The notes under the pieces are model-generated. The model ran no database searches. It worked only from the letters and a program-made list of their open reading frames with translations, and was not told the DNA's origin. From NCBI GenBank assembly GCA_000934455.1, contig KN886201.1, positions 36,402-72,854 of the forward strand: a DNA stretch of 36,453 nt, written 5' to 3'. Within the stretch, counting starts at the first letter, position 1; every line of letters begins with the position of its first letter. This document shows, piece by piece, positions 1-11,205 of the stretch. A program made the translations under genes and the position numbers. The stretch is from Apostichopus parvimensis. Taxonomy: Eukaryota > Echinodermata > Holothuroidea > Aspidochirotida > Stichopodidae.

Positions 1-48
1 CTTGTTAAGGTGGAAGGACGCATGGGAAATACAATTGGCACTCTGAAA
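1..48 (+). CDS. Coiled-coil/RG-tail gene, partial internal exon
   Basis: This is the right-hand part of an exon cut by the window edge. Only frame 1 is open (16 codons ending in GTLK); the other two frames hit stops. It ends at a GTAAGA donor (49-54) after a complete codon, so it joins in phase 0 to the exon at 393. The residues are polar and fit the coiled-coil protein encoded downstream. The true start of the gene is off the window. Confidence 0.7.
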
Positions 49-392
49 GTAAGATGTCTTCTGTTATATATTTTATAGTTTTCAAAAGAGTAATTTAATA
101 TCGTGTTTCTTTGACAACTGTCATCTTTCCCGTTCTGGATCTTAATCTGTACCCAAAATCTGAACAACTGAACTTGGGCAGAAATGAAGTGGGTTTTATG
201 TCCTTTCAATGTATCTCATATGTACTCGGGCTAAACTGGATAATTCTTGATTGACATATCGTAATGACACAGCTTATACGTAATAACAATGTCAGATTGA
301 AACGCAATTTTTCACCTCTCATAAACGTCAGTTACTATATTTAATTAATATTACTACCATCATCATTATCCCTATTGTTTTCTTTATTTCAG
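49..392 (+). other. Intron of the coiled-coil gene
   Basis: A 344-base AT-rich intron with a GTAAGA donor and a TTTATTTCAG acceptor ending at 392. I see nothing else in it. Confidence 0.7.
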
Positions 393-471
393 ACAAGTCT
401 CGAGGAATTTACAAAGAAAACGGCTATTTTGGCTGATGAAAGACAAAGAACAGCCCCTACAGAATGGGAAG
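393..471 (+). CDS. Coiled-coil/RG-tail gene, internal exon
   Basis: This 79-base exon follows TTTATTTCAG and encodes TSLEEFTKKTAILADERQRT and seven further residues, rich in Glu, Lys and Arg. It ends with the first base of a split codon (G) before the donor GTAGTC at 472. The split codon is completed by CT at 1769-1770 to give Ala, so the reading frame runs through without a break. Translating past 471 into the C-rich intron gives a false open frame to 557. Confidence 0.75.
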
Positions 472-732
472 GTAGTCTTAACCCTACCCCCACCCCCCCC
501 CCCTCAAGTTGGTTGAAGCAACAGAAGAAAGATAATAAACATATACAGCGCCTATAATCTTTTGCATACTTCATGTGAACGATTTTATTCTTCTTAAAAA
601 TATTTTCTCTAAAGAGTTTATAACCTTTGATCTGAGCAGCCCTTTTATTATAAGTTGGTCCAAAATCCCCCCAAAAAGTATACATGTGCGTGTGGGTATA
701 TATGTGGTCATGTACGTATGTCTTTCATTAGA

Positions 733-747
733 GGGGGGGGGGGGGGG
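733..747. repeat. G15 homopolymer
   Basis: An uninterrupted run of 15 G inside the intron. Similar runs occur at 25747-25757 and 34235-34248, and a C11 run at 493-503. Their lengths are the part of the assembly most prone to error. Confidence 0.95.
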
Positions 748-1058
748 CTTGGTAGGCTGGATGGAAAGACTGATGGCTGATTTGCCCGCTTATTTCAAAA
801 TTACATGTATACCTTAAAGGAATTTTTGGTAAAATATGGGATCCAGTCCTTCCGGTTATATTATTTTTTGTCTTTCTATCGCCCTAAGTCTTGCCCTGTG
901 ATGAAATTTCTAAAAAATCTCTAAAATAACATATTATGCGAAGAAAACCTAGTTAGGGAATTCTGGAACATTTTTACTCTCAAAAAGATTGCTAACTTGC
1001 AACTTCACCTGGAAATTTTCATCTAAATCACTATTTTAATGATAACTTTGCTTAGCTT

Positions 1059-1150
1059 GCTAATGAAAGCCTCCCTGCACCCCCCCAGTGAAAAATATGG
1101 GGGGCGCCTCTAAGAAACGCTAATGATAGCGTCCCCGCACGCCCCGAAAC
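1059..1150. repeat. Imperfect 60-bp-period duplication
   Basis: GCTAATGAAAGCCTCCCTGC at 1059 is repeated as GCTAATGATAGCGTCCCCGC at 1119, exactly 60 bases later. A C7 run and a G6 run lie between them and could pair as a hairpin. The second copy leads directly into the CpG-rich patch holding the TGACGTCA site. Confidence 0.6.
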
Positions 1151-1162
1151 GAAGTACCGCGA

Positions 1163-1170
1163 TGACGTCA
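1163..1170. promoter_or_regulatory. Palindromic CRE-type site TGACGTCA
   Basis: A full consensus CREB/ATF palindrome lies in a CpG-rich patch inside the intron. An 8-base match arises by chance about once per 65 kb, so on its own it is weak; the local CpG richness makes it somewhat better. No promoter can be shown. Confidence 0.3.
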
Positions 1171-1768
1171 CAGTCGCTCATCGTTCTCCACTGTTCAAAT
1201 ATATTAGATTAAGTTGGCGCGAGGTTCGAAAATTCACTTCTCCTGAATCACAGGATGAAAAATCCCCGAACTAAGATGACTGTGGCGATGAAGATATGGA
1301 GTTTTCTTCATATATATCCCAATAGACTGCCACTAAAAATATTCTTTTTATATTGGTCTTAATTATACGTACCCGAATTTGCTGCCCAAAAAATATAAAT
1401 AACTAAACAAACATGTCTGCGTTTGAACGCATGTTTAATATATACGAGGGATGTATGCCTACATATAGTATACTAATTTCATTATTCCAACTGAACGAAA
1501 AAAACAAATAACAGGAAACCCGTGTTATTGTTTATATAGATGGGATAAATATCGGGGTAAATCGGCAGATTTGAGTAACAAATTATGTTCCATGGAATAT
1601 ATATAAGGTAATTTTGTTACATTATTATTTTTCGCAAGGCCTTCTTTGGGTCTTGATCACCATCTTCATGATCATGGTTCCCAATCATATAGATGTGATA
1701 CGTTGTATATGTTGTTTTTACACATAGTGCTAATGGCTGATCCTTTTAAACTTGATTATACCATTTAG

Positions 1769-2742
1769 CTACTGAAGATGAAGGAGAATTGGGTCTCTTG
1801 GATAGACGTCTGCATTCAAGTATCGATCAACAAGCATCTCTCGCTCTGTCTCTGAAAAATACGGAAGAACGAACCAGATTGATGGAGACACAACTGGAGC
1901 AGTGGGAAGTAGGAGAAGAAGACAGAAAACGACAGATAATCTCACTAAGAGAAGAGGTAGAAGGTGCCACAGCAAGACAACGATCTTTAACGGTGATGCT
2001 TAACGACGAGCGACGCTTGAAGGAGGCCTTACAGCTCCGCGTCTCGACGATGACACAGGAAAAGCAACAGTTGCTTTTCAACAACGTCATGCTTTGGGAA
2101 CAGACGAGCCAGCTCGAACTTAAACAGGAACATTTCCAGAGTGTGAGCGAGCAGGAGAGAATGGACCTCGAGGAGCATACGAAGGCCCTCGAGTCTGAAC
2201 TGTTAGCTCTTCGTTCCTTGAGAGCTGGAGAACCGGTCAAGAAAATCAGCTCCGAGTCCACCTGCAGCATCTCGTCTGACCACACCCCGACGGGAGCATG
2301 TACTCCGAAACAAGATGGCGATGTTGAAAATGTTGAGGGTCATGAAGCGAGAGAATCCTCCTCTCGTTATATGGTACCTTATGACCATCCGCCTCCTTCT
2401 GACGAATTCCCAGAAGGAGAGTTTTATGGACCGGTTCCATACCCACACTACCGTGGAAGTCACAGACCTAATCATAATAATTCCGGATATCCGTTTCCCC
2501 AACCGAGATTTCCCCCTCCGTTTGCTCGGGGGTCATACCCTCGTCGAAGAGGGGAACATCATAGGGTACATTACAATGGAATGCAACCTCTGCCTTGGTA
2601 TCCGAACGATCGAGATGATTTTCATAGGGAGCGGGGACGGGGCCAACGCCCTTTTCGTGGTAGGATTTTCCGAGGACGCGGAAGAGGAAGGGGGTATGGA
2701 AGGGGAAGGAGAGGGAGATTTCATAGAGAAGGTCAAAGTTAG
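1769..2742 (+). CDS. Coiled-coil protein with Pro-rich and RG-rich tail, terminal coding exon
   Basis: This is the last coding exon and ends at TAG (2740-2742). The three visible exons together make 366 codons. Residues about 44-195 are a long charged helix rich in Glu, Gln, Leu and Arg with heptad-like spacing, a typical coiled coil. A Ser/Thr-rich linker follows (about 200-240), then a Pro/Tyr-rich segment with PPPSDEFPEG and FPQPRFPPPF. The last 40 residues are an Arg/Gly tail (FRGRIFRGRGRGRGYGRGRR) as in RGG-box RNA-binding proteins. I do not recognise the family. The coil around KQQLLFNNVMLWEQTSQLEL plus the Pro-rich tail faintly recalls MIA2/MIA3 (TANGO1/cTAGE5) ER-exit proteins, but the RG tail does not fit well. 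Function is unassigned; the coil suggests a scaffold or dimer, and the tail suggests RNA or SH3/Sec23-type binding. Coding status is firm and identity is not. Confidence 0.85.
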
Positions 2743-3290
2743 GTCAACTTTAGAGTTTGCGCACGAATGCATTGGAAATGTTAAAGGTCATTATATTATA
2801 ATCCCTAATTTGGCATCATGCAAAAATTGCTAAATGTTTCCAAAAGCCCTTGCCTATAGAGTTTCGGAACTTTTGGCAGAAAGAGAAGGCATAAAACAGA
2901 CAATTAAATGCATGTGTCAACTAGGTAAACTGTATTTTACTGGAGGGGGTGGGGTAAAATGATTGTTGAAGTTTGACTATGGGTGACCATTGTTTGACTT
3001 TATATTACATTTGAGGACGATACTGATGATCTTTAAGTTATGGATAGCATGAGAAAATATGGTGTTCAGAATAACTGAACATTAATGCGAATATATAGTT
3101 GGCTACGTCATGTGTTACGTAACCATGCAATAGCACATGACATCTGATAATGTATATGTACTGGGATTTTATTAAATTTGGAACAATGTGGATAGGGAAA
3201 AGTTATGAAATAAATCACACATATATTTAATTAGGAGCGAATAAAAATCTGAAAAAAACTCAAGTCTAAAGGAAAAGAGAAGAATAAAGA
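2743..3290 (+). other. Probable 3' UTR with AATAAA signals
   Basis: AT-rich DNA directly downstream of the TAG stop. AATAAA hexamers lie at 3209-3214, 3240-3245 and 3283-3288, so the transcript could end near 3230-3310. No downstream GU-rich element stands out, so the exact cleavage site is a guess. Confidence 0.4.
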
Positions 3291-6200
3291 CTTTCGAAAA
3301 CAAATACTTAAACAAGTGAAAACAATTGGAATATATATAAAAAGGATTTACATAACAAAAATCATAAATGATTTTCATTAAAGTACATTTTCATTTATTT
3401 CAAAAGGAGATTTACTCTACCTTGAAATGATCAATTAACATATGAATTAAAATGATGTCTTTGTGTCTGTACAAGTTTTTAAGATAAATATTACTAAACC
3501 AGATGAACTGAGAAATATGATGTATTTTTCATCCTTAAATGATGAAGCAAATTGTAAAATATCGCTGTCGCTTTCAAGCGAAACTTGATAATTCAAATTT
3601 TTTGAAGATTTATACAAAATGCAAAAACCAGATCCTCGAAAGGATATTTAAAAAGAAAAACCCTACAATGACTGGAAATATTACAGGCTGATTAAACTTA
3701 CAAACGCCGAATTAGCAGGTCTCGTTGTCATCAATTAAAAATATATTACCAGACGTAAAGTATACAGTCTATAAAAGTAAACAATTCTTCTAACTTGATG
3801 TAAATTTTGAACGAGAAATTTTCACACTGGTACTTTAAATAAGCCAGCGTTCGTTCTAAGCCCGAGAGCACATGATTGTTTTCTTTCCATTTCAAATTTA
3901 TTTATTTCATTTAATGATTTACTTTACATCAAATAATATTACAACTTAAAACAACCGTAAATGAGGAAAATAATAATTTATTTGAGAATGTCACTACGTT
4001 AAAAAATGTATAGTATATATACAAATAAAATAATAAAGGTGAATATGGTGAAAGTTTTAAGCCGATAGAAGTAAGGTTGCTGCAAAGGAATTAGAGTGAT
4101 AGTGAAGATTGTAATAAAAACAAAAGAGCAAAAAGAGGAAAATCCGAATTGGTAAAACAATGAAAATAGTTACATGAAAATTTCAAAAGATAAGGAGAAT
4201 ATTGAGCTTGCAGTGTCTCAAAGCGTTTTATTGCATTATGTTCAGGTGACTATAGTTAAAGTCGCAGTTCGCTCTTATTATAACTGGAAGGTGGATGCGT
4301 TTACAAATCAATCGTACCACTATTGTCAAGTGCACTGAAAGCTAAGGTATGAAAAGATAAAGCAAGGCACGTGGAAGAAAAGTGAAAAAAATGTGAAAAT
4401 AGGTGAAACGAAATATCAAATGAGGCCTTATAGGAGATAACGCAAACAGTATCAGACGACTCATGGAGTCATAAATATGCATGATTAGTTACGAAGAGAC
4501 AAACAAGATTTATATAGTTAAACATATAACAGATAGAATACGTACAGCGGATACAGCAGACCTTTATAAAGAGTTTTTAAATATGCAACGATTTTAGTTG
4601 TTCGTTTTCGTTTGCTTTTTGTTTTTGTATTATTCTTTTGTTCAAACGTTGTTCTTTGCTTGAGTTGAAACGAGGAAATAAAGGAATATATGAAAAAGAA
4701 AATCATTTGTGTCATGTCTTTGTATATAGACGGCAAGTTTAGAAAGACCTAGGCCTAATGGTTCCTCAAACAATCTGTTTGTAAATAAACAGCTACATAT
4801 ATTTTTTAGAGACAAGTTGGACATATTAAACAGGAGAATATGCGGCTATCATCGGAAAATGCAAACTCAGATGTGAAGAAATGATTGACACGTTTCGATA
4901 TATTTCATTAGTATATAGGCTACTCCAAATTCATCGCGAAGGATATATCTATCTATCAGCATTATTAATATTAATATGGACTTATACATGGTCAGCAGAC
5001 TGTCTTCTTACAACGATGTATTTGTTCGGTTGCTACAGTAGAATGTTTCTGTCGCCTTCCATATTCTAAAACAGGACTGATTCCATCCTTATTGGATATT
5101 TTGCATTTATGAGTCCTATGGCAATCCTTTTGTCACTTTTTATTGCATCTACCCCATAATCCATGAAAAGTATAAGTTAACATCGGTAAGAGAGGCAGAG
5201 TGGCTGGCTAATAAAACAGATAAATTATCTCATGTATCTATGTAACTAAAGTGAAAGTACGCCCTCGATTTTGAAATCAAGCTTTCATTGACATTTTGTT
5301 GTTGACGGAATCTTAGCGACAACTGATCTTATCGAGCCTGTTGTTGTTGGTGGTGATTGCCAATTATTTGCTGTAAAATGCTGCACTAAGTGATCAGTTT
5401 CTCGCCATGAATTGGATTATAGTAAACTGAGATTGTTCCAGTTTTTGGAAGGATAGGTAAGATCTCAAACATTTCGTGCCTTCTAATAAGATTAAATATC
5501 AGGTGAATTTTAAAAGCAAGTTTAGGCTAGCCTAACAGTAACATAGACTAGAGCAACGTTTTCATGTACTGTATTGTAGCACAAGGATAGTATCCTATCC
5601 TACGGATTAAAGAACATAACGTATGCCAAGGTATGCAGCAGGTTTCTCAGGCCTATAATAATGCTACTATTTTGTGTTGCTTGTGTGGAAACCTTATACT
5701 AACTTATTGTTATGTCTAGCCTAGGCTATGTAAGAAGCTAAGTCTTTTTGAGGCTGGAATATGAGCATAAATTTGTGTGAAGCCCAGGGAGTCCGGGCCA
5801 AGGACTAACTTTAGAACTAGACTAGAGTTCAACTTAAGTAAGAAAAGTTCCCCTTTGTTTTGACTTGGCGCTAGTACCTGGAGGCAAAATAAAGCAGTAG
5901 TTGGAATAATTAGTGTAATCTGCTATACTGTAGCACATGCTAAATTTTAAACCATGTAAATGCCACAAATTTTGAAGCTTCATTGTTTAGCAAAATTAAG
6001 TTCTTAGACTAATTTTTTATCCCTAAATAATTTTTTATCCCTAAATAAATCTGCAGTACTGATCTTGACTAATGTGAAGTTGGGCCTTCTATGATAGCCT
6101 GCTTAAATTTGAATATACAGCCTAGGGCTCGGCCCATACCCCTTCACTTTCACATGTAGGACAAGTCCTAGGCCTAGAAAGGAACCTACCCTAGGCGGTT

Positions 6201-7912
6201 TGACAGTTCTACAATAACTTTAAAATATGAATCAGGACGAGGAGATCAAAGTTCATTTCCTCCCCACAACTGTCACTGGACTAACTTAACAATGGCTCAG
6301 ATTATGTGCATATCACAGACCTGTGTCCACCTTCGTTGATAAGGAACATGCATATGAAAGGAGGTAGCCTACATCCATGTTTCCACTTGAAACGAAATCC
6401 AAAATGACTTAATGTATTGTTGCTTTTTAGAACAAAGTATAGGCCTCTTTGTTTTGTTTTTTAGCCAAATTAGTTTTAAACACCAAATTAAGTTACTCCC
6501 TAACCCTGTCTCTCCCCCTCCCCTTCTATCCCCTTTTCATTCTCATTGCGTCATATGAATAATTTTGTTGCATTTCTGCTTAAACGTCTCTCGAGTTACA
6601 GAATGAGTCAGCTATGAGTAACTTTTGAAGTTTGTTTTCAAACCTTCTCTTGATATAAATATTGCATGTATCCTTGCTTTATTAGAAATAAGTGCCCTTT
6701 TTTTGGAGTCCATAAAGTCACCAAGCTAACTTTTTTCCCTGTCCCCACCCCTCCCCATCATCTCTCCCCATGATGTCCTATGAATCAATTTGACTTATAA
6801 TCTGTTGAGTTACAGAACTGTAGTCAGTTAATACAGTAGTATTTAATATTGGTATGATCCATATAATGCTCAAAGCAAGCCATATTATTTCGGTAGACCT
6901 GTACTTAACAGTATTTGTTATTTGGCCTTCTGTCCATTGGCTAATTGCGAGAGAGTAAATATTTGAACCTTGGAACAAATAAAGCCAACTAAAGAAAGGG
7001 AAAAAAAACAGTCTTACCCCTTTCTCTATTGGACTGATTAATTTATTGAAGTAATGTCAAGTCACTTTTCAAGAGTTAGTGTAAGTACTGCTTATTCAGA
7101 AAAAAAATAATATTTAAATGATATTAGAAAAAAATTATAGATCTATAAAAAATACCTGGTACTTGAACACTTTCTCACTTATCCACTAAACAGTAGAGTT
7201 AGGACTCCTTTCATTTACGTTTTTGTCTTTCTTTTTTTCTGTAGTCCGACAAACTGTTTGTAAATATTAACCTTGAAGATGTTTAATATTTTTCAAAAGG
7301 GAAAAGTCAAAAGACTAATATTTGACTGACATTAGTGATTATTCACTCATGAAAGTGAGGATGACGACCTCAGAGGCTCAGACAAACTTGTTCAGTTTCT
7401 ATTGAAGGTTGAGAGATGCATCACGCATGGAACCCTGTAGGCTTTATATGCACAGCATATATACTAAACATTAGGCCTGTTTTTGTTTCTGTGGAGACAG
7501 TTTTAAATACCGAGTGACAGTTAGTGTGACATTACTGTAACATGTATGTGAGAAGGTAAATGACTTTACTTTATCTTTGAATTTGTAAAAGCTCATTCTA
7601 GTCAAAGTAATGGCTCTCTGTGATACAAATTAATTCAAAATAGACTTCAAGAATGTAAGCCGTCTGACTTAATCGCAATAAGAAAGTGTTCATTGCAATA
7701 TATGCAGAGTTCAGAATGACCATGACACCAATAATCAGGAAATATTAATATTATGTCATTAGAATGTTCTTCTAAGGCCTCTAACCCTTTTGCTTAATGT
7801 GGTTATGTGGGGATGTTTTTTTTTGTTCTTTCAGAAAAAAAACAAATTTTACTTTTCAAATAACTGTGCAAAGTCTTTCTTTTTTGTCCTGTTTTGTTTT
7901 TTGGTCTTGTAG
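3291..7912. other. Intergenic spacer and 5' region of RGS12
   Basis: About 4.6 kb of AT-rich DNA without a convincing coding frame; the open frames are at most 72 codons and low complexity. It must contain the RGS12 promoter and 5' UTR exon(s), unless these lie upstream of the coiled-coil gene, because the coding exon starts behind a splice acceptor. A strong donor-like sequence (ATAG then GTAAGA, 5457-5462) could end a noncoding first exon. The RGS12 acceptor with its long T-rich tract lies at 7875-7912. Confidence 0.5.
6011..6046. repeat. 18-bp exact tandem repeat, two copies
   Basis: AATTTTTTATCCCTAAAT occurs twice in direct succession without mismatch. Confidence 0.9.
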
Positions 7913-7925
7913 ATCGTTGTCGATC
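7913..7925 (+). other. 5' UTR part of the first coding RGS12 exon
   Basis: A long pyrimidine/T-rich tract ending in GGTCTTGTAG (AG at 7911-7912) marks a splice acceptor. The exon then has 13 bases before the ATG at 7926, which has A at position -3. The in-frame open stretch from 7797 to 7925 would be intronic and is left out. Confidence 0.7.
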
Positions 7926-10019
7926 ATGTACCCTTCGGGTAGAAGGAGTGCGTCGAGGTTGCCCCCTAACAACTTCATGAACCTGAAGACGGTGGAGGTC
8001 GGTAGGGGTAGGAATGGCTACGGCTTCACCGTGGCGGGACAGCACCCCTGTGTGCTCAGCTGTATCATGCCCAACAGTCCGGCTGAATTTGCGATGCTGA
8101 AACCGGGAGATTGCGTCATCGCCGTTAATGGAGAGAACGTGACGAGGCTGAATCACGAGCAGTTCATTAAGTTGATCGGCGAGACGACGGGAGTTTTACG
8201 ACTCACGGTCGCCGACATGGCTGCGGAGGATCTGTCTGACGAAGATGATTATTACGACGGCCGTTATCAGAGACAGAGCGGCTCTTTTCCCCGAGCGAGG
8301 AGCTCTACTCCCGGCATGCAACGGACACAGATGGTTCTGGAGGAGCTCAACAACGGAGCTCTCTTCCAGGGACACCCAAGCAGGAAGGCTCATTACACAC
8401 AGCAGATGTATTACAACGGCGGGGGCACGAACGGGTTTAATTCCAGGGTCAATGACCAGGACAAGTTTGCTCCGGGGCACTTGAGCCCGTACAACCGCAC
8501 AGACCAGACGAACACTAGAAGTAATGTCAGGGCCTACGAGGACAGCTACTGGAACGGTCAAAGTTTGGAGCACGTTAATCGTGCAAACAAGCCTAAGCGG
8601 AGACAACGAGATCATCGTCAGAGGGCGACACCCATCGCCCCGAGGAGTTACTACGTGAAGGAAGACCCTTACGATGAAGAAGATGAAGAGGAGGAGGAGG
8701 AGGAGGAGATTGACACAAGACCACTCACTCCATACGAACTGAATAACATTGCTTACCCGTCGATGGTAAGAACAACAAACCTCAAGAAGTCTGTCAAAGC
8801 AGAAGAAATCGAGGGAACAGACTCTCGCATTGTCACAGTAGTCATAGGATATCTAGGGTCTGTGGACATCCCTGCTGCTGCTAATTTACCGACGGCTAGC
8901 TTGCAAGCTATCAGAGGCTGCGTCAGGAGGCTGAGGGTGGAGCAGAGGATCCACTCCTTGATGGTTATGAACATTGATCCGTCCGGGATCAGGTTACTGA
9001 ACGCCAGCAGTCAAGTGACGGTCATGTACCCGGCGAACAAAATCGTATTCAGTGGTATCTGCCCGGACGATAAGCGCTGCTTCGGGGTGGTGACCGTCCA
9101 GAATGCTGCGGCCGGTCAGACTCCGGACCTCGACGACGAGGAACCCATCGGCAGCGCGTGCCACGTATTCATTATAGACCCCGAGTTGAGTTCCCATCAC
9201 ATGCACGAAGAGATTTCCCTGCAGTTTGGCTTAGACTGTACGCCCAGCCTGGAGAACCACACCTGCGCCGAGTACCCGTCTTCCTCCCGTGTCGTACTGC
9301 ATCACGTATCTCAGTTTTATCAGGACAGGCAGGATAACTCCCACTTTGGTGATTTCTACGGACAGGCGCCGTACGTCGGTGTCTCCCGCAGGAGTAACAG
9401 CGGCAGCAGCAACAGCGACAGCGGGTTTGGCAACGGGGGTCGGGACGGGGTGCACGCGAATGGCTCCGACCAAATCCTGGACGTCGCGTCTCACATTCGT
9501 AACCAGAGGGCCAACCGCTCGCTGGCTGCCGGTCACAACCCGGGCCACCCCGGCGGACCCTCCAATCACAACTCCCACTACGTGAACTTTGCTCGGTCAG
9601 AGTTGACGTCCCACCAGTCTGAAATGTCATCCCCAAACACCAACCACGTAGGTAGAGTTAACCTGGAAGATAAGCTGACTCCTCGCGCCCGACCTGACCC
9701 GGTGCAGTTACCCTCTTCTCGACCGTCCCACGCCGTCGCCCCCACCCTCAGGTCCGGCAGCGTCAACATCTTTGAAATGGCCCAGTCTTCCACGCTCCCG
9801 ACCACCCAGAGGGACGTCCGTAGACTTCCGTTGCGCCACTTGTCTCACGAACCCAGCTGGGAAAACGGCAGGGACGTCCATCCCGACAGTTTACCCGAAA
9901 ACTTCAATGGAATGGACCCGTATGGGAGTTCCGCAGGTCATCGGAATTATGTTAACCAACCCACTGTACAGACTAGGTCACAGTACCAGGAGCCTTATCT
10001 ACACCTGCCTTACAGTCAG
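7926..10019 (+). CDS. RGS12: RGS12-like regulator of G-protein signalling, N-terminal exon (PDZ and PTB domains)
   Basis: The exon encodes 698 residues and ends in phase 0 at CAG before a perfect GTGAGT donor. The PDZ domain spans about residues 20-97, with the ligand loop GYGF at 31-34, PCVLSC at 41-46 and His77 at the position typical of class I PDZ domains. An acidic tract (DEEDEEEEEEEEID) lies near residues 250-263. The PTB domain spans about 299-467, with VVIGYLGSVDIP, SLQAIRGCVRRLRVEQRIHS, CPDDKRCFGVVT and CHVFIIDPEL, a close match to the vertebrate RGS12 PTB. The motif SNSDSGFG (495-502) also matches vertebrate RGS12, and a long polar, probably disordered stretch follows. In vertebrates this protein binds GPCR tails or channels through PDZ/PTB, and the later RGS, RBD and GoLoco parts act on Galpha and Ras; those parts are not in the window. 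RGS14 lacks PDZ and PTB, so RGS12 is the better name. Confidence 0.93.
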
Positions 10020-10040
10020 GTGAGTCTCTTGAAAGTTTGA

Positions 10041-11114
10041 TCATTATTAAATATTATAACGATTACACATGAAATGATTCATTGTTTTTGTATTTTTTTT
10101 TCTTATGATTTTCTTATTGTTTTTATTTTTGTTAATTTGTTACTGTATGAACTAAAGAATTTATCAAACGACTGTGAAGTATGGACAAGAAAAATTTGAT
10201 AAATTAAGATATTGACTATTTTTGACCACGTTAAATTCATGATTTAACTTGATATGTCCAGCATCATAATAGCTGTAATTTTAATAAAAATTGCTCAAAA
10301 GCAGTCATATTAATTATCAACAGTGTGTACACCTGATATTATGCATGTTACTTTTATAGCAATCCTTCAGTGTGTGTTTGTGTTCAATAGTGCTATACGT
10401 GTGTAGCATGAAGTTATTGCTTCAATTTCTATCCAAGACTAAAATTTGGATTTTATACATATTTCTTGCCTTTGAAATGATGGATATATAAATACTATAT
10501 TGTATATATATACTGACAGTATTTATTCTTCAGCACTAATTCCGTTGTGTACTGTACTGTAGCTGTAAAATGTTTAACTGTGCATCCAGCAAAGAAACAT
10601 AAATTTCGCAAATTAGTTAAAATTAGAATTGAAAATGGATCACTTTGTTGCATATGATATTACTACTATGCACACAGTCATCACTATGAAAAGCCATTGT
10701 TTGTTATATATACAGAGCTCTAACAATCTATATATACAGTTAGTTTGTTTGAAGGTAAGGCAATCCAGGGGTTATACTTTATGCTTACTCAATGGTTGGC
10801 TTTTGTAGGGTCATTGCAACAAGTACTTTACACAGCTGTATTGAAAGGTCCCAAATGGCAGATTCTTTGTTAAATATTTGAAGTAAGTGGTGAAAAGTGC
10901 AAACCATGGTTGCCTAGATCCCTATTTTATTGAAAAGTGATTTACTGAATTATCCCAAATTTGATATTTCTATTTTAGCTTAGATATCAGCCTTCAGTGT
11001 CATTTGGTTAGGTTTCTTATTAAGGAATATTTATCAGTTGTAGTTCACTATAGAAAAAAAAACATGCTTTGGTACAGATTTAGAAGGAGAAAAAAAAGTT
11101 TGTTTGGTAGGTTG
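10041..11114. other. Intron, nothing recognised
   Basis: AT-rich sequence without coding frames of note. A short TACTGTACTG-type word occurs near 10550, as in the satellite further right. Confidence 0.6.
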
Positions 11115-11205
11115 GAAGGAAATTAATTTTGACTGGCATTGTAGATTAAAATTGATGACACATTACTGTGAATGCCACTACTGTTAAAGGAGTTCATGTT
11201 GTACA
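11115..11205 (+). repeat. Diverged third copy of the left part of the duplicated unit
   Basis: The stretch GAAGGAAATTAATTTTGACT followed by GGCATTGT, then TGATGACACA and TTAAAGGA, aligns with 12230-12305 (AAAGGAAATCAATATCGACT, GGCATTGT, TGATGACACA, TTAAAGGGA). The first 28 bases match at about 24 positions and the rest less well. It is older than the two main copies. Confidence 0.6.

Larger units (their letters stand above)
472..1768 (+). other. Intron of the coiled-coil gene with homopolymer runs and a CpG-rich patch
   Basis: A 1.3 kb intron. It has a C run (493-503) just after the donor, a G15 run (733-747) and a CpG-rich patch at about 1105-1230. The acceptor is CCATTTAG at 1761-1768. Short open frames here are low complexity and have no coding look. 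Confidence 0.7.

Noticed and set aside
1827-2833. Other-frame open stretches over the coiled-coil exon
   Set aside because: These are shadows of the exon whose frame is fixed by phase matching of three exons.
7797-7925. N-terminal extension of the RGS12 frame
   Set aside because: It reads through the T-rich acceptor tract; the exon starts at 7913 and the ATG is at 7926.
8196-9805. Antisense and shifted open frames over the RGS12 exon
   Set aside because: They are shadows of a long G+C-richer coding exon; only the PDZ/PTB frame carries conserved domains.
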